Shown one piece after another: positions 52,223 through 60,872 of a DNA stretch of 64,000 nucleotides. Every line of letters starts with the position of its first letter. The stretch's first letter is position 1. The position numbers and the translations under genes were made by a program. The notes beneath the pieces were generated by a model. The model did not search any database and had not been told where the DNA came from. It saw only the letters and a list, made by a program, of their open reading frames with translations. The stretch is from Spirosoma fluviale. GTDB lineage: Bacteria; Bacteroidota; Bacteroidia; Cytophagales; Spirosomataceae. The DNA is taken from positions 26,069-90,068 of the forward strand of contig CAMDJW010000012.1 in the NCBI GenBank assembly GCA_945901025.1, given 5' to 3'.

Positions 52223-53149
52223 ATGAGTACAAAAATGTCAGCCATTCACGATAAAATAGGTCAATTCCCGAGAGAAATGGAGGATGAGTCGATTTACATC
52301 ATGCGCGAAGTGGCCGCTCAATTTGATCGACCAGCGCTTTTGTTTTCGGGTGGAAAAGATTCCATTACCCTAGTGCGCTTAGCACAAAAAGCTTTTTTCC
52401 CAGGAAAAATCCCTTTCCCTTTAGTTCATATTGACACAGGGCATAATTTTCCTGAAACGATTGAATTCAGGGATTGGTTGGCCAAAGAAGCGGGGGCTGA
52501 ACTTATTGTTCGCTACGTCCAAGATTCCATAGACCAAGGAAAAGCTAAGGAAGAAAGCGGAAAATATGCGTCTCGTAACGTATTGCAAACTGTTACTTTA
52601 TTAGACACCATCGAAGAATTTAAATTTGACGCCTGCATCGGTGGGGCAAGACGTGATGAAGAAAAGGCTCGAGCAAAAGAGCGTATATTTTCGGTTCGAG
52701 ATGATTTTGGCCAATGGGATGCCAAGCGCCAAAGACCTGAATTGTTTGATATGTTGAACGGCCGTATTTCAGTCGGCGAAAATGTGCGCGTTTTCCCTAT
52801 TTCCAACTGGACAGAATTGGATGTTTGGAACTACATCAAAGAGGAAAAAATGGAAATCCCGAGCATCTATTTTGCTCACCAGCGACAAGTCATTCAGCGC
52901 GATGGAATGCTCTGGGCTGATTCAGAACATTTAAATAAAGAAGCGGATGAAATCCCATATGAGACTACGGTTAGATTTAGAACCGTGGGCGACATGACCT
53001 GCACCGCTGCAGTAAGTTCACATGCGGTAGACATCGATGTCATTATCGAAGAAATTCTATCCGCAGAAATTTCAGAAAGAGGGGCCCGCATCGATGATAA
53101 AAGATCGGAAGCCGCAATGGAGAAAAGAAAACAACAAGGTTATTTTTAA
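52223..53149 (+). CDS. cysD: Sulfate adenylyltransferase small subunit
   Basis: A 308-residue ATP-sulfurylase subunit 2 (PP-loop type). LLFSGGKDSITLVRLAQKAF has the PP-loop SGGKDS; HIDTGHNFPETIEFRDWL and GGARRDEEKARAKERIFS are conserved. It forms the adenylyl sulfate-making complex with CysN. The open frame reaches an ATG at 52145 inside cysH, but the ATG at 52223, with A-rich leader and just after the cysH stop, fits family length better. Confidence 0.93.
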   Translation: MSTKMSAIHDKIGQFPREMEDESIYIMREVAAQFDRPALLFSGGKDSITLVRLAQKAFFPGKIPFPLVHIDTGHNFPETIEFRDWLAKEAGAELIVRYVQDSIDQGKAKEESGKYASRNVLQTVTLLDTIEEFKFDACIGGARRDEEKARAKERIFSVRDDFGQWDAKRQRPELFDMLNGRISVGENVRVFPISNWTELDVWNYIKEEKMEIPSIYFAHQRQVIQRDGMLWADSEHLNKEADEIPYETTVRFRTVGDMTCTAAVSSHAVDIDVIIEEILSAEISERGARIDDKRSEAAMEKRKQQGYF

Positions 53150-53156
53150 TTTAGAG

Positions 53157-54407
53157 ATGGATATTTTACGCATAGCAACGGCAGGTTCAGTAGATGATGG
53201 AAAAAGTACATTAATCGGCCGCTTATTGTATGAAACAAATTCGATTACCAAAGATAAAATTGAAGCCCTTGAAAGTGCCTCTAAGAGGAAAGGTTTAAAT
53301 TTTTTAGACCTTTCGCTATTGACAGATGGCCTCATTGCGGAAAGGGAACAAGGCATTACGATCGATGTGGCACATATTTATTTTTCTACACCCACCCGAA
53401 AGTACATCATTGCAGATACCCCTGGTCATATAGAGTATACTAGAAATATGGTGACTGGAGCATCAAATGCTAAGGTTTCTCTGATTTTAGTGGATGCCCG
53501 ACAAGGCATTGTGGAGCAGACTGCGAGGCATTTATCCATCGCTTCTTTACTGAGAATTCCAAAAGTGATCATTTGTGTGAATAAGATGGATTTGGTTCAA
53601 TATCAGGAATCAAAATTCAATGAAATTCAAAGTAAATTATCTGAATTAGTAGCTAAAACTACCTTCCAAGGACAGACTGTTTCCTATCTACCCATCTCTT
53701 CTTTATTCGGTCAAAATATCACAAAAAAGTCCGATGAAATGCCATGGTTCACTGGAAATACATTATTACAGGAATTAGAAAATTTCAAATTTGCAGAAAC
53801 TTTAGCTAAAGCGCCGGCTCGTTTTCCTGTCCAATTTGTCATTAGACCCATGACGGAGGCCTACCATGATTATAGAGGATATGCGGGTAAAATAAGTTCG
53901 GGAACATTTAAAGTTGGCGACGAAATTCGCGTTTTACCTACCGGACAAACGAGCACCATCGCTACCATTGAAAAATTTGAAAATTCGTTAGATCAAGCCA
54001 TCGCGGGGGAATCCATCGTCATGACCCTATCGAATGACATTGATATTTCAAGAGGAAATTCCATTGTATTGGCCTCTGAAACCAATGTACCTTCTTTAAA
54101 AGATTTCTCAGCGCATGTTTGTTGGCTCGACCACCAAGCCCTAAGCGCTGGAAAAACGTATCTTTTACAGCATGGCATACATACCACCAAAGCAAAAATT
54201 ACGCAAATAACAGAGCGTCTTGATGTAACCCAACAAACATCAACGACTGAGGTCGGCCAATTAAATTTGAATGAAATCGGAAAGATTTCCTTACGAACAG
54301 CCCAAGCTATTTCTGCTGATATTTATGCCGAAAACCCATCCAATGGGTCCTTCATCTTGATTGATGAATTTTCGAACTCGACCGTTGGCGTAGGCTTCGT
54401 TGATTAA
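53157..54407 (+). CDS. cysN: Sulfate adenylyltransferase GTPase subunit
   Basis: A 416-residue EF-Tu-like GTPase. P-loop GSVDDGKST at residues 10-18, switch II DTPGH, NKMD and the ISSLFG block are clear. It lacks the C-terminal CysC (APS kinase) fusion seen in some organisms. GTP hydrolysis drives APS synthesis by CysD. An in-frame ATG at 53037 exists inside cysD, but the family begins with MDILRIATAGSVDDGK, so 53157 is chosen, 7 nt after the cysD stop. Confidence 0.93.
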   Translation: MDILRIATAGSVDDGKSTLIGRLLYETNSITKDKIEALESASKRKGLNFLDLSLLTDGLIAEREQGITIDVAHIYFSTPTRKYIIADTPGHIEYTRNMVTGASNAKVSLILVDARQGIVEQTARHLSIASLLRIPKVIICVNKMDLVQYQESKFNEIQSKLSELVAKTTFQGQTVSYLPISSLFGQNITKKSDEMPWFTGNTLLQELENFKFAETLAKAPARFPVQFVIRPMTEAYHDYRGYAGKISSGTFKVGDEIRVLPTGQTSTIATIEKFENSLDQAIAGESIVMTLSNDIDISRGNSIVLASETNVPSLKDFSAHVCWLDHQALSAGKTYLLQHGIHTTKAKITQITERLDVTQQTSTTEVGQLNLNEIGKISLRTAQAISADIYAENPSNGSFILIDEFSNSTVGVGFVD

Positions 54408-54848
54408 TTATTCGAATTTTTTAGGCGCATATAAAAACCCAAAAGCCTCAGCTCCTTCTTTAGTATGAACCTCATGATGTACGTAATGAGCCTTCATAAT
54501 GCGCTTCATATATTTATGAGTCGCCTTATATTTTATTTTAATTCTGCGATGTACAATGATATCGTGAAATATAAAATAAAATATACCATAGGTGGCAATT
54601 CCTAGCCCGATCCAAATCAAGGGCCAAAAGCGGGGAATTTCCGCCCCTATAATGATCGTCAAGGTCGAAGTAATCCCAAAAACCACCGAAAAAAGGTCGT
54701 TTTTTTCCAAGACATTTTTGTGATGTATGTGATGAGATTCGTGCCAGCGCCACATAAATCCATGCATAATGTACTTATGTGTAAGCCAAGCGAAAGCTTC
54801 CATCGACAAAAAGGTCCCCAACCAAATCAATAATGCGATAATTTTCAT
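54408..54848 (-). CDS. crtZ: Beta-carotene hydroxylase-like fatty acid hydroxylase (CrtZ type)
   Basis: A 146-residue integral membrane di-iron oxygenase. The histidine boxes are HKYIMH, HESHHIHH, FHDIIVHRR and HYVHHEVH, as in CrtZ, which hydroxylates the rings of beta-carotene to give zeaxanthin. About four membrane helices. No other carotenoid gene is close, so the pathway is elsewhere. It is convergent with cysN (stop codons adjacent) and divergent from valS. Fits a pigmented freshwater bacterium, an inference. Confidence 0.9.
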   Translation of the reverse strand: MKIIALLIWLGTFLSMEAFAWLTHKYIMHGFMWRWHESHHIHHKNVLEKNDLFSVVFGITSTLTIIIGAEIPRFWPLIWIGLGIATYGIFYFIFHDIIVHRRIKIKYKATHKYMKRIMKAHYVHHEVHTKEGAEAFGFLYAPKKFE

Positions 54849-54916
54849 TTTAATTCAAAACCGAAATTACATGGAATTGTTTTAAAAATCCACCTCTTCC
54901 TTTGATTGAAAACAAT

Positions 54917-54993
54917 TATCTTTGTAGGCTTTTTGGCATTTGGGCTAATTGGCATTTTGGGTAAGCCAAACGCCTACAAATTAAATTTCCTTT
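54917..54993 (+). promoter_or_regulatory. valS promoter box and leader with direct repeat
   Basis: TATCTTTG (54917-54924) matches TAnnTTTG. The leader (about 54930-54993) holds an imperfect direct repeat, TTGGCATTTGGGCTAA / TTGGCATTTTGGGTAA, and GGCTT (54927-54931) / AAGCC (54963-54967) that could pair. No known riboswitch or T-box features. Confidence 0.5.
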
Positions 54994-57618
54994 ATGATTG
55001 ACAAAAAATACGCTCCCCAAGAAATAGAGCAAAAATGGTATACTTATTGGCTCGAAAATAAATTATTTTCTTCTAAGCCGCATCCTGAAAAAGAGGCATA
55101 TACCATTGTTATTCCTCCGCCTAATGTAACTGGGGTTTTACATATGGGTCATATGCTCAACAATACTATCCAAGACGTATTGATCAGAAAAGCGCGAATG
55201 GAAGGCAAAGAGGCTTGTTGGGTTCCTGGAACTGACCACGCTTCGATTGCCACTGAGGCTAAGGTAGTTGCCATGCTGAAAGAAAAAGGCATTGAAAAAA
55301 AGGATATTTCTAGGGAAGAATTTTTGGCTCATGCATTTGAATGGAAAGAAAAATATGGGGGGATTATTTTAGACCAATTGAAAAAACTGGGTGCTTCGTG
55401 TGACTGGGATAGAACTCGGTTTACGATGGAGCCCTCCCTGTACCAAGCCGTTATTGACACTTTTGTTAGACTTTACAATAAGGGTTTGATTTATAGAGGG
55501 GTCAGAATGGTCAACTGGGATCCGGCTGGAAAAACAGCAGTATCGGACGAAGAGGTGATTCATAAAGACGTCCAAGCAAAATTATATCACATACAATATC
55601 CATTTGTAGATGGATCGGGGCATTTAACGATTGCTACAACGAGGCCTGAAACGATTATGGCTGACGCGGCCATTTGCGTTAATCCCTTAGATGAACGTTA
55701 TGTAAAGTATCATGGAAAGAAAGTATTCATCCCTTTAATTAATCGAGAAATAAGCATCATCGCGGATGAATATGTGAGTTTAGATTTTGGTACCGGTTGT
55801 TTAAAAGTTACTCCTGCGCATGATTTAAATGATTATGAATTAGGAATCAAACATAAGTTACCTGTGATTGACTTGCTCAATGACGACGGAACATTAAATG
55901 AAAAAGCCGTTTTATTTGTGGGACTAGATCGTTTCGAAGCTCGTAAAAGAATCGTTAAGCAATTGGCCGAGGAAGGATTTTTAGTTAAAACGGATGAATA
56001 TAAATCGACCGTTGGCACCTCAGAAAGAACCGGCGCGGTGATCGAACCCAAACTATCCTTGCAGTGGTTTTTGAAAATGGAGGATTTAGCCAAACCGGCT
56101 TTAGAGCATGTCATGAATGATGACATACAATTACATCCGGCGAAGTTTAAAAATACCTACCGCTCTTGGATGGAAAATGTACACGATTGGTGTATATCAA
56201 GGCAGTTGTGGTGGGGCCAACAAATTCCTGCCTTTTACATGGAGGACGGAACATTGATCGTAGCTAAAGATAAAAAGGAAGCTTTACGAATAGCACGCGA
56301 CAAATATCAGTTATATGCCTTAGTGGAAGATGATTTAACGCAAGATCCAGATGTGTTGGATACTTGGTTTTCTTCTTGGCTATGGCCAATCTCCGTTTTT
56401 GACGGAATAGAAAATCCTGATAATGAAGAGATTAACTATTACTATCCCACGAATGATTTAGTCACGGGCCCTGATATCTTATTTTTCTGGGTGGCGAGAA
56501 TGATTATGGCGGGCTATGAATGGAGGGGCGAATTACCCTTTAAAAATGTGTATTTAACTGGAATTGTTCGGGATAAACAAGGGCGAAAAATGTCCAAGTC
56601 GTTGGGTAATTCCCCAGATCCATTAGAGTTAATCGAACGATTTGGTGCTGATGGCGTCCGGTCTGGACTTTTATTTTCAGCACCTGCTGGAAATGATTTA
56701 TTGTTCGACGAAAAACTTTGTGAGCAAGGCCGTAATTTTTCTAACAAGATTTGGAATGCGTTCCGACTTTTAAAAGGCTTAGAGGTGATAGAAGGAAAAT
56801 CCTTGCCTGAGCATTTACTAGCCACGGAATGGTTGGGAACCCGAATTTCTTTAACCATCGAAGAAGTTCAGGATCATTTTAGCAAATTCAGAATTTCAGA
56901 TGCACTCTTAAGTATTTACAATTTAGTTTGGGATGATTTTTGTGGCAAGTATTTGGAAATCATTAAGCCGGCATATCAGACCCCAATTCATGCTGATACA
57001 TTAAGGGATGCTTTTCAAATTTTTGACCAATTAATGCGACTACTTCATCCGTATATGCCATTTATTACGGAGGAAATATGGCAGGCAATCGATGTGCGGG
57101 GAGCCAATACAAGTATATGTAAAGCGCCATTCCCGAAATCGACGAAAGTGAATACTGCTTTAATTCAGCAATTTGATACGGCATTTGAGGTGCTAACTAA
57201 AATCAGGGAAATCAGAAATTCAAAGCAATTGTCTCCCAAATTAGCCTTATCCTTAGAAATAAAGACAGTCGACAGCTCATCCTATGACCATTTAAAAGCA
57301 ATCCTTTCAAAATTGGCCAATTTAGAATCCATCGTGTATGTAGACCAAGCGAATCCGGAGGCCCAAACATTTGTAGTCCACTCAGATCAATTTTTTGTGC
57401 CCTTACAAAAAGAGGAAAATCAAGATGAATTAAAAGAAGAATCTGAAAAGGAATTGGTGTATTTAGAAGGGTTTAAAAAGTCGGTCGAAGCAAAACTGGC
57501 CAACGAGAAGTTTGTTCAAAATGCAAAACCTGATTTGGTTGAACGTGAAAAACAGAAATTATCCGATACTGAAAATAAAATAAAATCGCTTAGGGAGATT
57601 TTAGCAAGATTTAATTAA
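54994..57618 (+). CDS. valS: Valyl-tRNA synthetase
   Basis: An 874-residue class I synthetase. HIGH-type motif HMGHMLN in VIPPPNVTGVLHMGHML, editing domain TTRPETIMADAAICVNP, and KMSKSLGNSPDP. The anticodon-binding region and C-terminal coiled coil (LEGFKKSVEAKLANEKFVQNA) are present. Attaches valine to tRNA-Val. The stop codon overlaps the gldB start by 1 nt (TAATG). Confidence 0.98.
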   Translation: MIDKKYAPQEIEQKWYTYWLENKLFSSKPHPEKEAYTIVIPPPNVTGVLHMGHMLNNTIQDVLIRKARMEGKEACWVPGTDHASIATEAKVVAMLKEKGIEKKDISREEFLAHAFEWKEKYGGIILDQLKKLGASCDWDRTRFTMEPSLYQAVIDTFVRLYNKGLIYRGVRMVNWDPAGKTAVSDEEVIHKDVQAKLYHIQYPFVDGSGHLTIATTRPETIMADAAICVNPLDERYVKYHGKKVFIPLINREISIIADEYVSLDFGTGCLKVTPAHDLNDYELGIKHKLPVIDLLNDDGTLNEKAVLFVGLDRFEARKRIVKQLAEEGFLVKTDEYKSTVGTSERTGAVIEPKLSLQWFLKMEDLAKPALEHVMNDDIQLHPAKFKNTYRSWMENVHDWCISRQLWWGQQIPAFYMEDGTLIVAKDKKEALRIARDKYQLYALVEDDLTQDPDVLDTWFSSWLWPISVFDGIENPDNEEINYYYPTNDLVTGPDILFFWVARMIMAGYEWRGELPFKNVYLTGIVRDKQGRKMSKSLGNSPDPLELIERFGADGVRSGLLFSAPAGNDLLFDEKLCEQGRNFSNKIWNAFRLLKGLEVIEGKSLPEHLLATEWLGTRISLTIEEVQDHFSKFRISDALLSIYNLVWDDFCGKYLEIIKPAYQTPIHADTLRDAFQIFDQLMRLLHPYMPFITEEIWQAIDVRGANTSICKAPFPKSTKVNTALIQQFDTAFEVLTKIREIRNSKQLSPKLALSLEIKTVDSSSYDHLKAILSKLANLESIVYVDQANPEAQTFVVHSDQFFVPLQKEENQDELKEESEKELVYLEGFKKSVEAKLANEKFVQNAKPDLVEREKQKLSDTENKIKSLREILARFN

Positions 57619-58622
57619 TGAGACAATATTTATTACTCCTTTTCACGATTTTAACCCTCGCGGCTTGTGGGCCGAAGAAGCCAAAAGAAGCGGAATTACC
57701 TAAAATCCAATTGGATTTTATTCGTTTTGACCGCTTGCTAGCTGAGGCAAAAAGCATTAAGGAAATAGATAGCCTGTTGAAAAAAAATCCTGAAATCACG
57801 TTCGGTTATTTTCATTGCGTCCCCGACAAAATTCCTTTTCTGGCCAAAGATTTATTTGCGTTATTTCAAAATCCAGAATTAAAGAGTTTTTACGAGCAAA
57901 GCCAAAAACCTGAATTTTATGGTGGGAATCAATTAGAAATTGATTTAAAAACAGCCTTTCAAGAAATTCACAATCAATTTCCTCAAACAAAAGTTCCTAA
58001 AATTCGGACTGTTTTTTCTGGATTTGGTGGAATTGGGAGTGAATTTGCAGTCCAGCATCTTTACGTGACTGACACATTGATCGTGGTGGGATTGGATTTT
58101 TTTATGGGCAAGAAGGGCAAGTATCATCCACCAAATGTATATGAATATCAGATGCGTAGATTGGAACCTAAGGCTGTCGTGGGACAAATTGTGTTGCAAT
58201 ATTCAGCATTTTTCAACCAGCAAGATTCAGAAGATCATACCTTATTGAGTGATATGATTTGGTATGGAAAAGGATTCGTATTTACGAAAAAAATCTTGCC
58301 CTCGTTGCCCGATAGCCTCTTGTTTGGCTATACAGCTAAGGAGTTAGCTGAAACGGAGGCATTCCAATCTGAAGTTTGGGAACATTTCATAGACAACTCT
58401 TTGTTATTCAAGAAGGAGGAATATGTAAAAGCGAAGTACGTTGGGGAACGCCCAAAAACACCTGAAATAGGACCTGCATGTCCAGGATCCATCGGCAGGT
58501 GGCTCGGTTGGCGCATAGTAGATTTATATAGTAAACAGGATAATAAGATTAGCTTACCCAAATTAATGGCAAATAAAGAGGCCAACAAGATTTTTTTAGC
58601 TTCAGGATATCGAGGCAAATAG
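57618..58622 (+). CDS. gldB: Gliding motility lipoprotein GldB-like
   Basis: A 334-residue lipoprotein (lipobox LTLAAC, Cys17). Features of GldB: IQLDFIRFDRLL at the mature start, VGLDFFMGKKGKYHPPNVYEYQMRRLEP and the end block PGSIGRWLGWRIVDLYSKQ. GldB is required for gliding and/or type IX secretion in Bacteroidota. It is translationally coupled to valS and is followed 12 nt later by an ABC exporter gene. Other gld genes are not in the window. Confidence 0.87.
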   Translation: MRQYLLLLFTILTLAACGPKKPKEAELPKIQLDFIRFDRLLAEAKSIKEIDSLLKKNPEITFGYFHCVPDKIPFLAKDLFALFQNPELKSFYEQSQKPEFYGGNQLEIDLKTAFQEIHNQFPQTKVPKIRTVFSGFGGIGSEFAVQHLYVTDTLIVVGLDFFMGKKGKYHPPNVYEYQMRRLEPKAVVGQIVLQYSAFFNQQDSEDHTLLSDMIWYGKGFVFTKKILPSLPDSLLFGYTAKELAETEAFQSEVWEHFIDNSLLFKKEEYVKAKYVGERPKTPEIGPACPGSIGRWLGWRIVDLYSKQDNKISLPKLMANKEANKIFLASGYRGK

Positions 58623-58634
58623 GTATAAAAAAGC

Positions 58635-60437
58635 ATGGCAAAAAGACACGAAAAGTTTGGAGCGGGGGTTGATCCTAAAGATTCAGTAAAAGTCACGAAG
58701 AAAAATCTTTCTAAGGCGATTAAGATTTTTCGATTTGTCATTCCGTATAAATGGACATTTATATTGGGCATGGTTTTCTTATTGCTATCCAATTTAACTA
58801 CGCTTAGTTTTCCATTATTGATCGGCGAAATGACTAAAGTGATCGAGGGGAAATCAAAATTTCAGATCAACGAGGTAACGCTATTTTTCTTTGCCATTTT
58901 AATTATCCAGTCCATCCTTTCGTTTTTTAGAATTTACACCTTTGCACAAGTATCTGAAAAAGCGATGCGAGATGTGCGTCAGACCTTGTATGCCAAAATC
59001 ATTACGCTACCCATTTTTCATTTTGAAAAAAGGCGTGTAGGGGAGTTGATGAGCCGCATCACATCCGATATAACCCAATTACAAGATGTGTTGTCAATCA
59101 CCTTAGCTGAATTTTTTAGACAGATATTTACCTTGGTAGGAGGCGTCGCGTTGATTACTTACCTGTCTTGGAAGTTGACGCTCTTCATGTTAGCCACCTT
59201 CCCCCTACTGGTTATTTCAGCGATAGTCTTCGGGAAATTTATTCGAAAAATCTCTAAAAAGGCGCAGGATGAATTAGCGAATACTAATATTATCGTGGAG
59301 GAAACCTTTCAATCGATTCAGGCGGTCAAAGCATTTACCAATGAAAAGTACGAGGTAAACCGATATACCAATTCACTTAATAAAGTGGTCAATGAAGCAT
59401 TGAAAGCTGCAACGCTCCGAGGAGGTTTTGTCAGTTTTATCATTTTTGCTTTGTTTGGAGGGATTGTGGGTGTGGTGTGGTACGGGGCCCAATTAGTTGC
59501 CCAGGGAGATTTAATATTAGCAGATTTGTTGACTTTCATTTTTTATACGGCCTTTATTGGCGGGTCGGTGGGAGGCTTGGGTGACATCTATGCCCAATTA
59601 CAAAAGACGATAGGTGCATCTGACCGAATACTAGAAATATTAGGGGATCCTTCTGAAGTGGATATTCATGAAAATGAAATGAGTGCCCCAATTACTTTTG
59701 GTGCTATTGACCTTCAAGATATTCACTTTTCATATCCAAGCAGGCCTAGTGTTGAGATATTAAAAGGGATTAGTTTTACGATTGAGCCAGGACAAAAAAT
59801 AGCCATAGTCGGAACTTCGGGTACGGGAAAATCTACCTTGGCCCAATTGATGATGCGATTTTATGAACCTAGCCAGGGTAAAATCATGATGGGTGATTAT
59901 ACCATCCAAGATATGCCTGTGGGCGATTGGAGAAAAATGGTGGCACTCGTGCCCCAGGAGGTATTATTGTTTGGAGGAAGTATTCGCGAAAACATTGCGT
60001 ATGGTAAACCGGGTGCCTCTGAGCAGGAAATCCAACAAGCGGCTGAGCAGGCATATGCCAAAGAGTTTATTGAATCGTTTCCTGAAAAATATGATACGTT
60101 GGTAGGCGAACGGGGAGTAAAACTTTCAGGCGGTCAAAGGCAACGAATTGCTATTGCTCGTGCGATCTTAAAAGATCCTAAATTTTTAATTTTAGATGAA
60201 GCTACTAGTGCACTCGATTCTGAATCAGAAAAATGGGTACAATCAGCTTTGGAGGAATTAATGAAAAATAGAACGAGTTTGATCATCGCACATCGCTTGT
60301 CGACGATCAGGTCAGCTGATAAAATAATTGTGATGGAATCAGGCAAGATTGTCGAGATGGGTTCACATGAAAATTTGATGGCAAAAAAACAGGGGGTTTA
60401 TCAAAAAATGGTCAAATTGCAAACTGAAAATTTATAA
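58635..60437 (+). CDS. ABC transporter, fused permease and ATPase (MsbA-like)
   Basis: A 600-residue half-transporter. Residues about 30-320 form six membrane helices (ABC_membrane type); the ATPase domain has Walker A GTSGTGKST, signature LSGGQRQRIA, Walker B FLILDEATSALDSES and the H-loop AHRLST. It acts as a homodimer; lipid or lipid-linked substrate export (MsbA-like) is plausible. The N-terminal 25 residues are charged and cytoplasmic. It is in a chain with valS, gldB and the Fur gene. Confidence 0.93.
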   Translation: MAKRHEKFGAGVDPKDSVKVTKKNLSKAIKIFRFVIPYKWTFILGMVFLLLSNLTTLSFPLLIGEMTKVIEGKSKFQINEVTLFFFAILIIQSILSFFRIYTFAQVSEKAMRDVRQTLYAKIITLPIFHFEKRRVGELMSRITSDITQLQDVLSITLAEFFRQIFTLVGGVALITYLSWKLTLFMLATFPLLVISAIVFGKFIRKISKKAQDELANTNIIVEETFQSIQAVKAFTNEKYEVNRYTNSLNKVVNEALKAATLRGGFVSFIIFALFGGIVGVVWYGAQLVAQGDLILADLLTFIFYTAFIGGSVGGLGDIYAQLQKTIGASDRILEILGDPSEVDIHENEMSAPITFGAIDLQDIHFSYPSRPSVEILKGISFTIEPGQKIAIVGTSGTGKSTLAQLMMRFYEPSQGKIMMGDYTIQDMPVGDWRKMVALVPQEVLLFGGSIRENIAYGKPGASEQEIQQAAEQAYAKEFIESFPEKYDTLVGERGVKLSGGQRQRIAIARAILKDPKFLILDEATSALDSESEKWVQSALEELMKNRTSLIIAHRLSTIRSADKIIVMESGKIVEMGSHENLMAKKQGVYQKMVKLQTENL

Positions 60438-60446
60438 TTAAAGACC

Positions 60447-60872
60447 TTGGATCAATTAGAACGACATTTAACGGATTTCAAATTAAGACCCACTGCATGC
60501 AGAATTGAGGTATTGAAGACATTTGAAGGAGTCAGTTTTGCATTGAGTCAAGGTGATATTGAGTTAAAATTACAAGCGGCTTTTGACCGAGTGACCATTT
60601 ATCGAACGCTGAAAACTTTTTTAATCCAGGGATTAATCCATAAAGTTTTAGATGATCAAGGAGGTGCAAAATATGCCCTTTGTAAAGATTTATGTCATCA
60701 GGGGGAACATGTTCACCAGCATGATCATGTACATTTCAAATGCAATGAATGTGGTCAAACAATTTGTTTGGAACATGTCATCATCCCCAAAATTCAATTG
60801 CCAGATAAATTCTTAAAGCAAGAAAGTAATTTGCTTATCCAGGGAGTCTGCCAAGATTGTAACATTGCCTAG
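60447..60872 (+). CDS. Fur family transcriptional regulator (TTG start)
   Basis: A 141-residue Fur-type repressor. The winged helix includes TDFKLRPTACRIEVLKTFEG and AAFDRVTIYRTLKTFLIQG; the metal/dimer region has HQGEHVHQHDHVHFKCNECG (His-rich, with the CxxC structural zinc pair) and CQDCNIA (second CxxC). It could sense Fe, Zn or peroxide. The start is a TTG at 60447: there is an in-frame TAA four codons upstream and no ATG in the early part of the frame. Follows the ABC exporter by 9 nt. End overlaps the convergent propeller protein gene. Confidence 0.9.
   Translation: MDQLERHLTDFKLRPTACRIEVLKTFEGVSFALSQGDIELKLQAAFDRVTIYRTLKTFLIQGLIHKVLDDQGGAKYALCKDLCHQGEHVHQHDHVHFKCNECGQTICLEHVIIPKIQLPDKFLKQESNLLIQGVCQDCNIA

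Noticed and set aside
53037..53156. Upstream in-frame start for cysN inside cysD
   Set aside because: It would add 40 residues ahead of the normal CysN N-terminus and overlap cysD heavily.
54925..54993. Possible T-box or riboswitch in the valS leader
   Set aside because: No specifier loop or antiterminator features, and T-boxes are not expected in this phylum.
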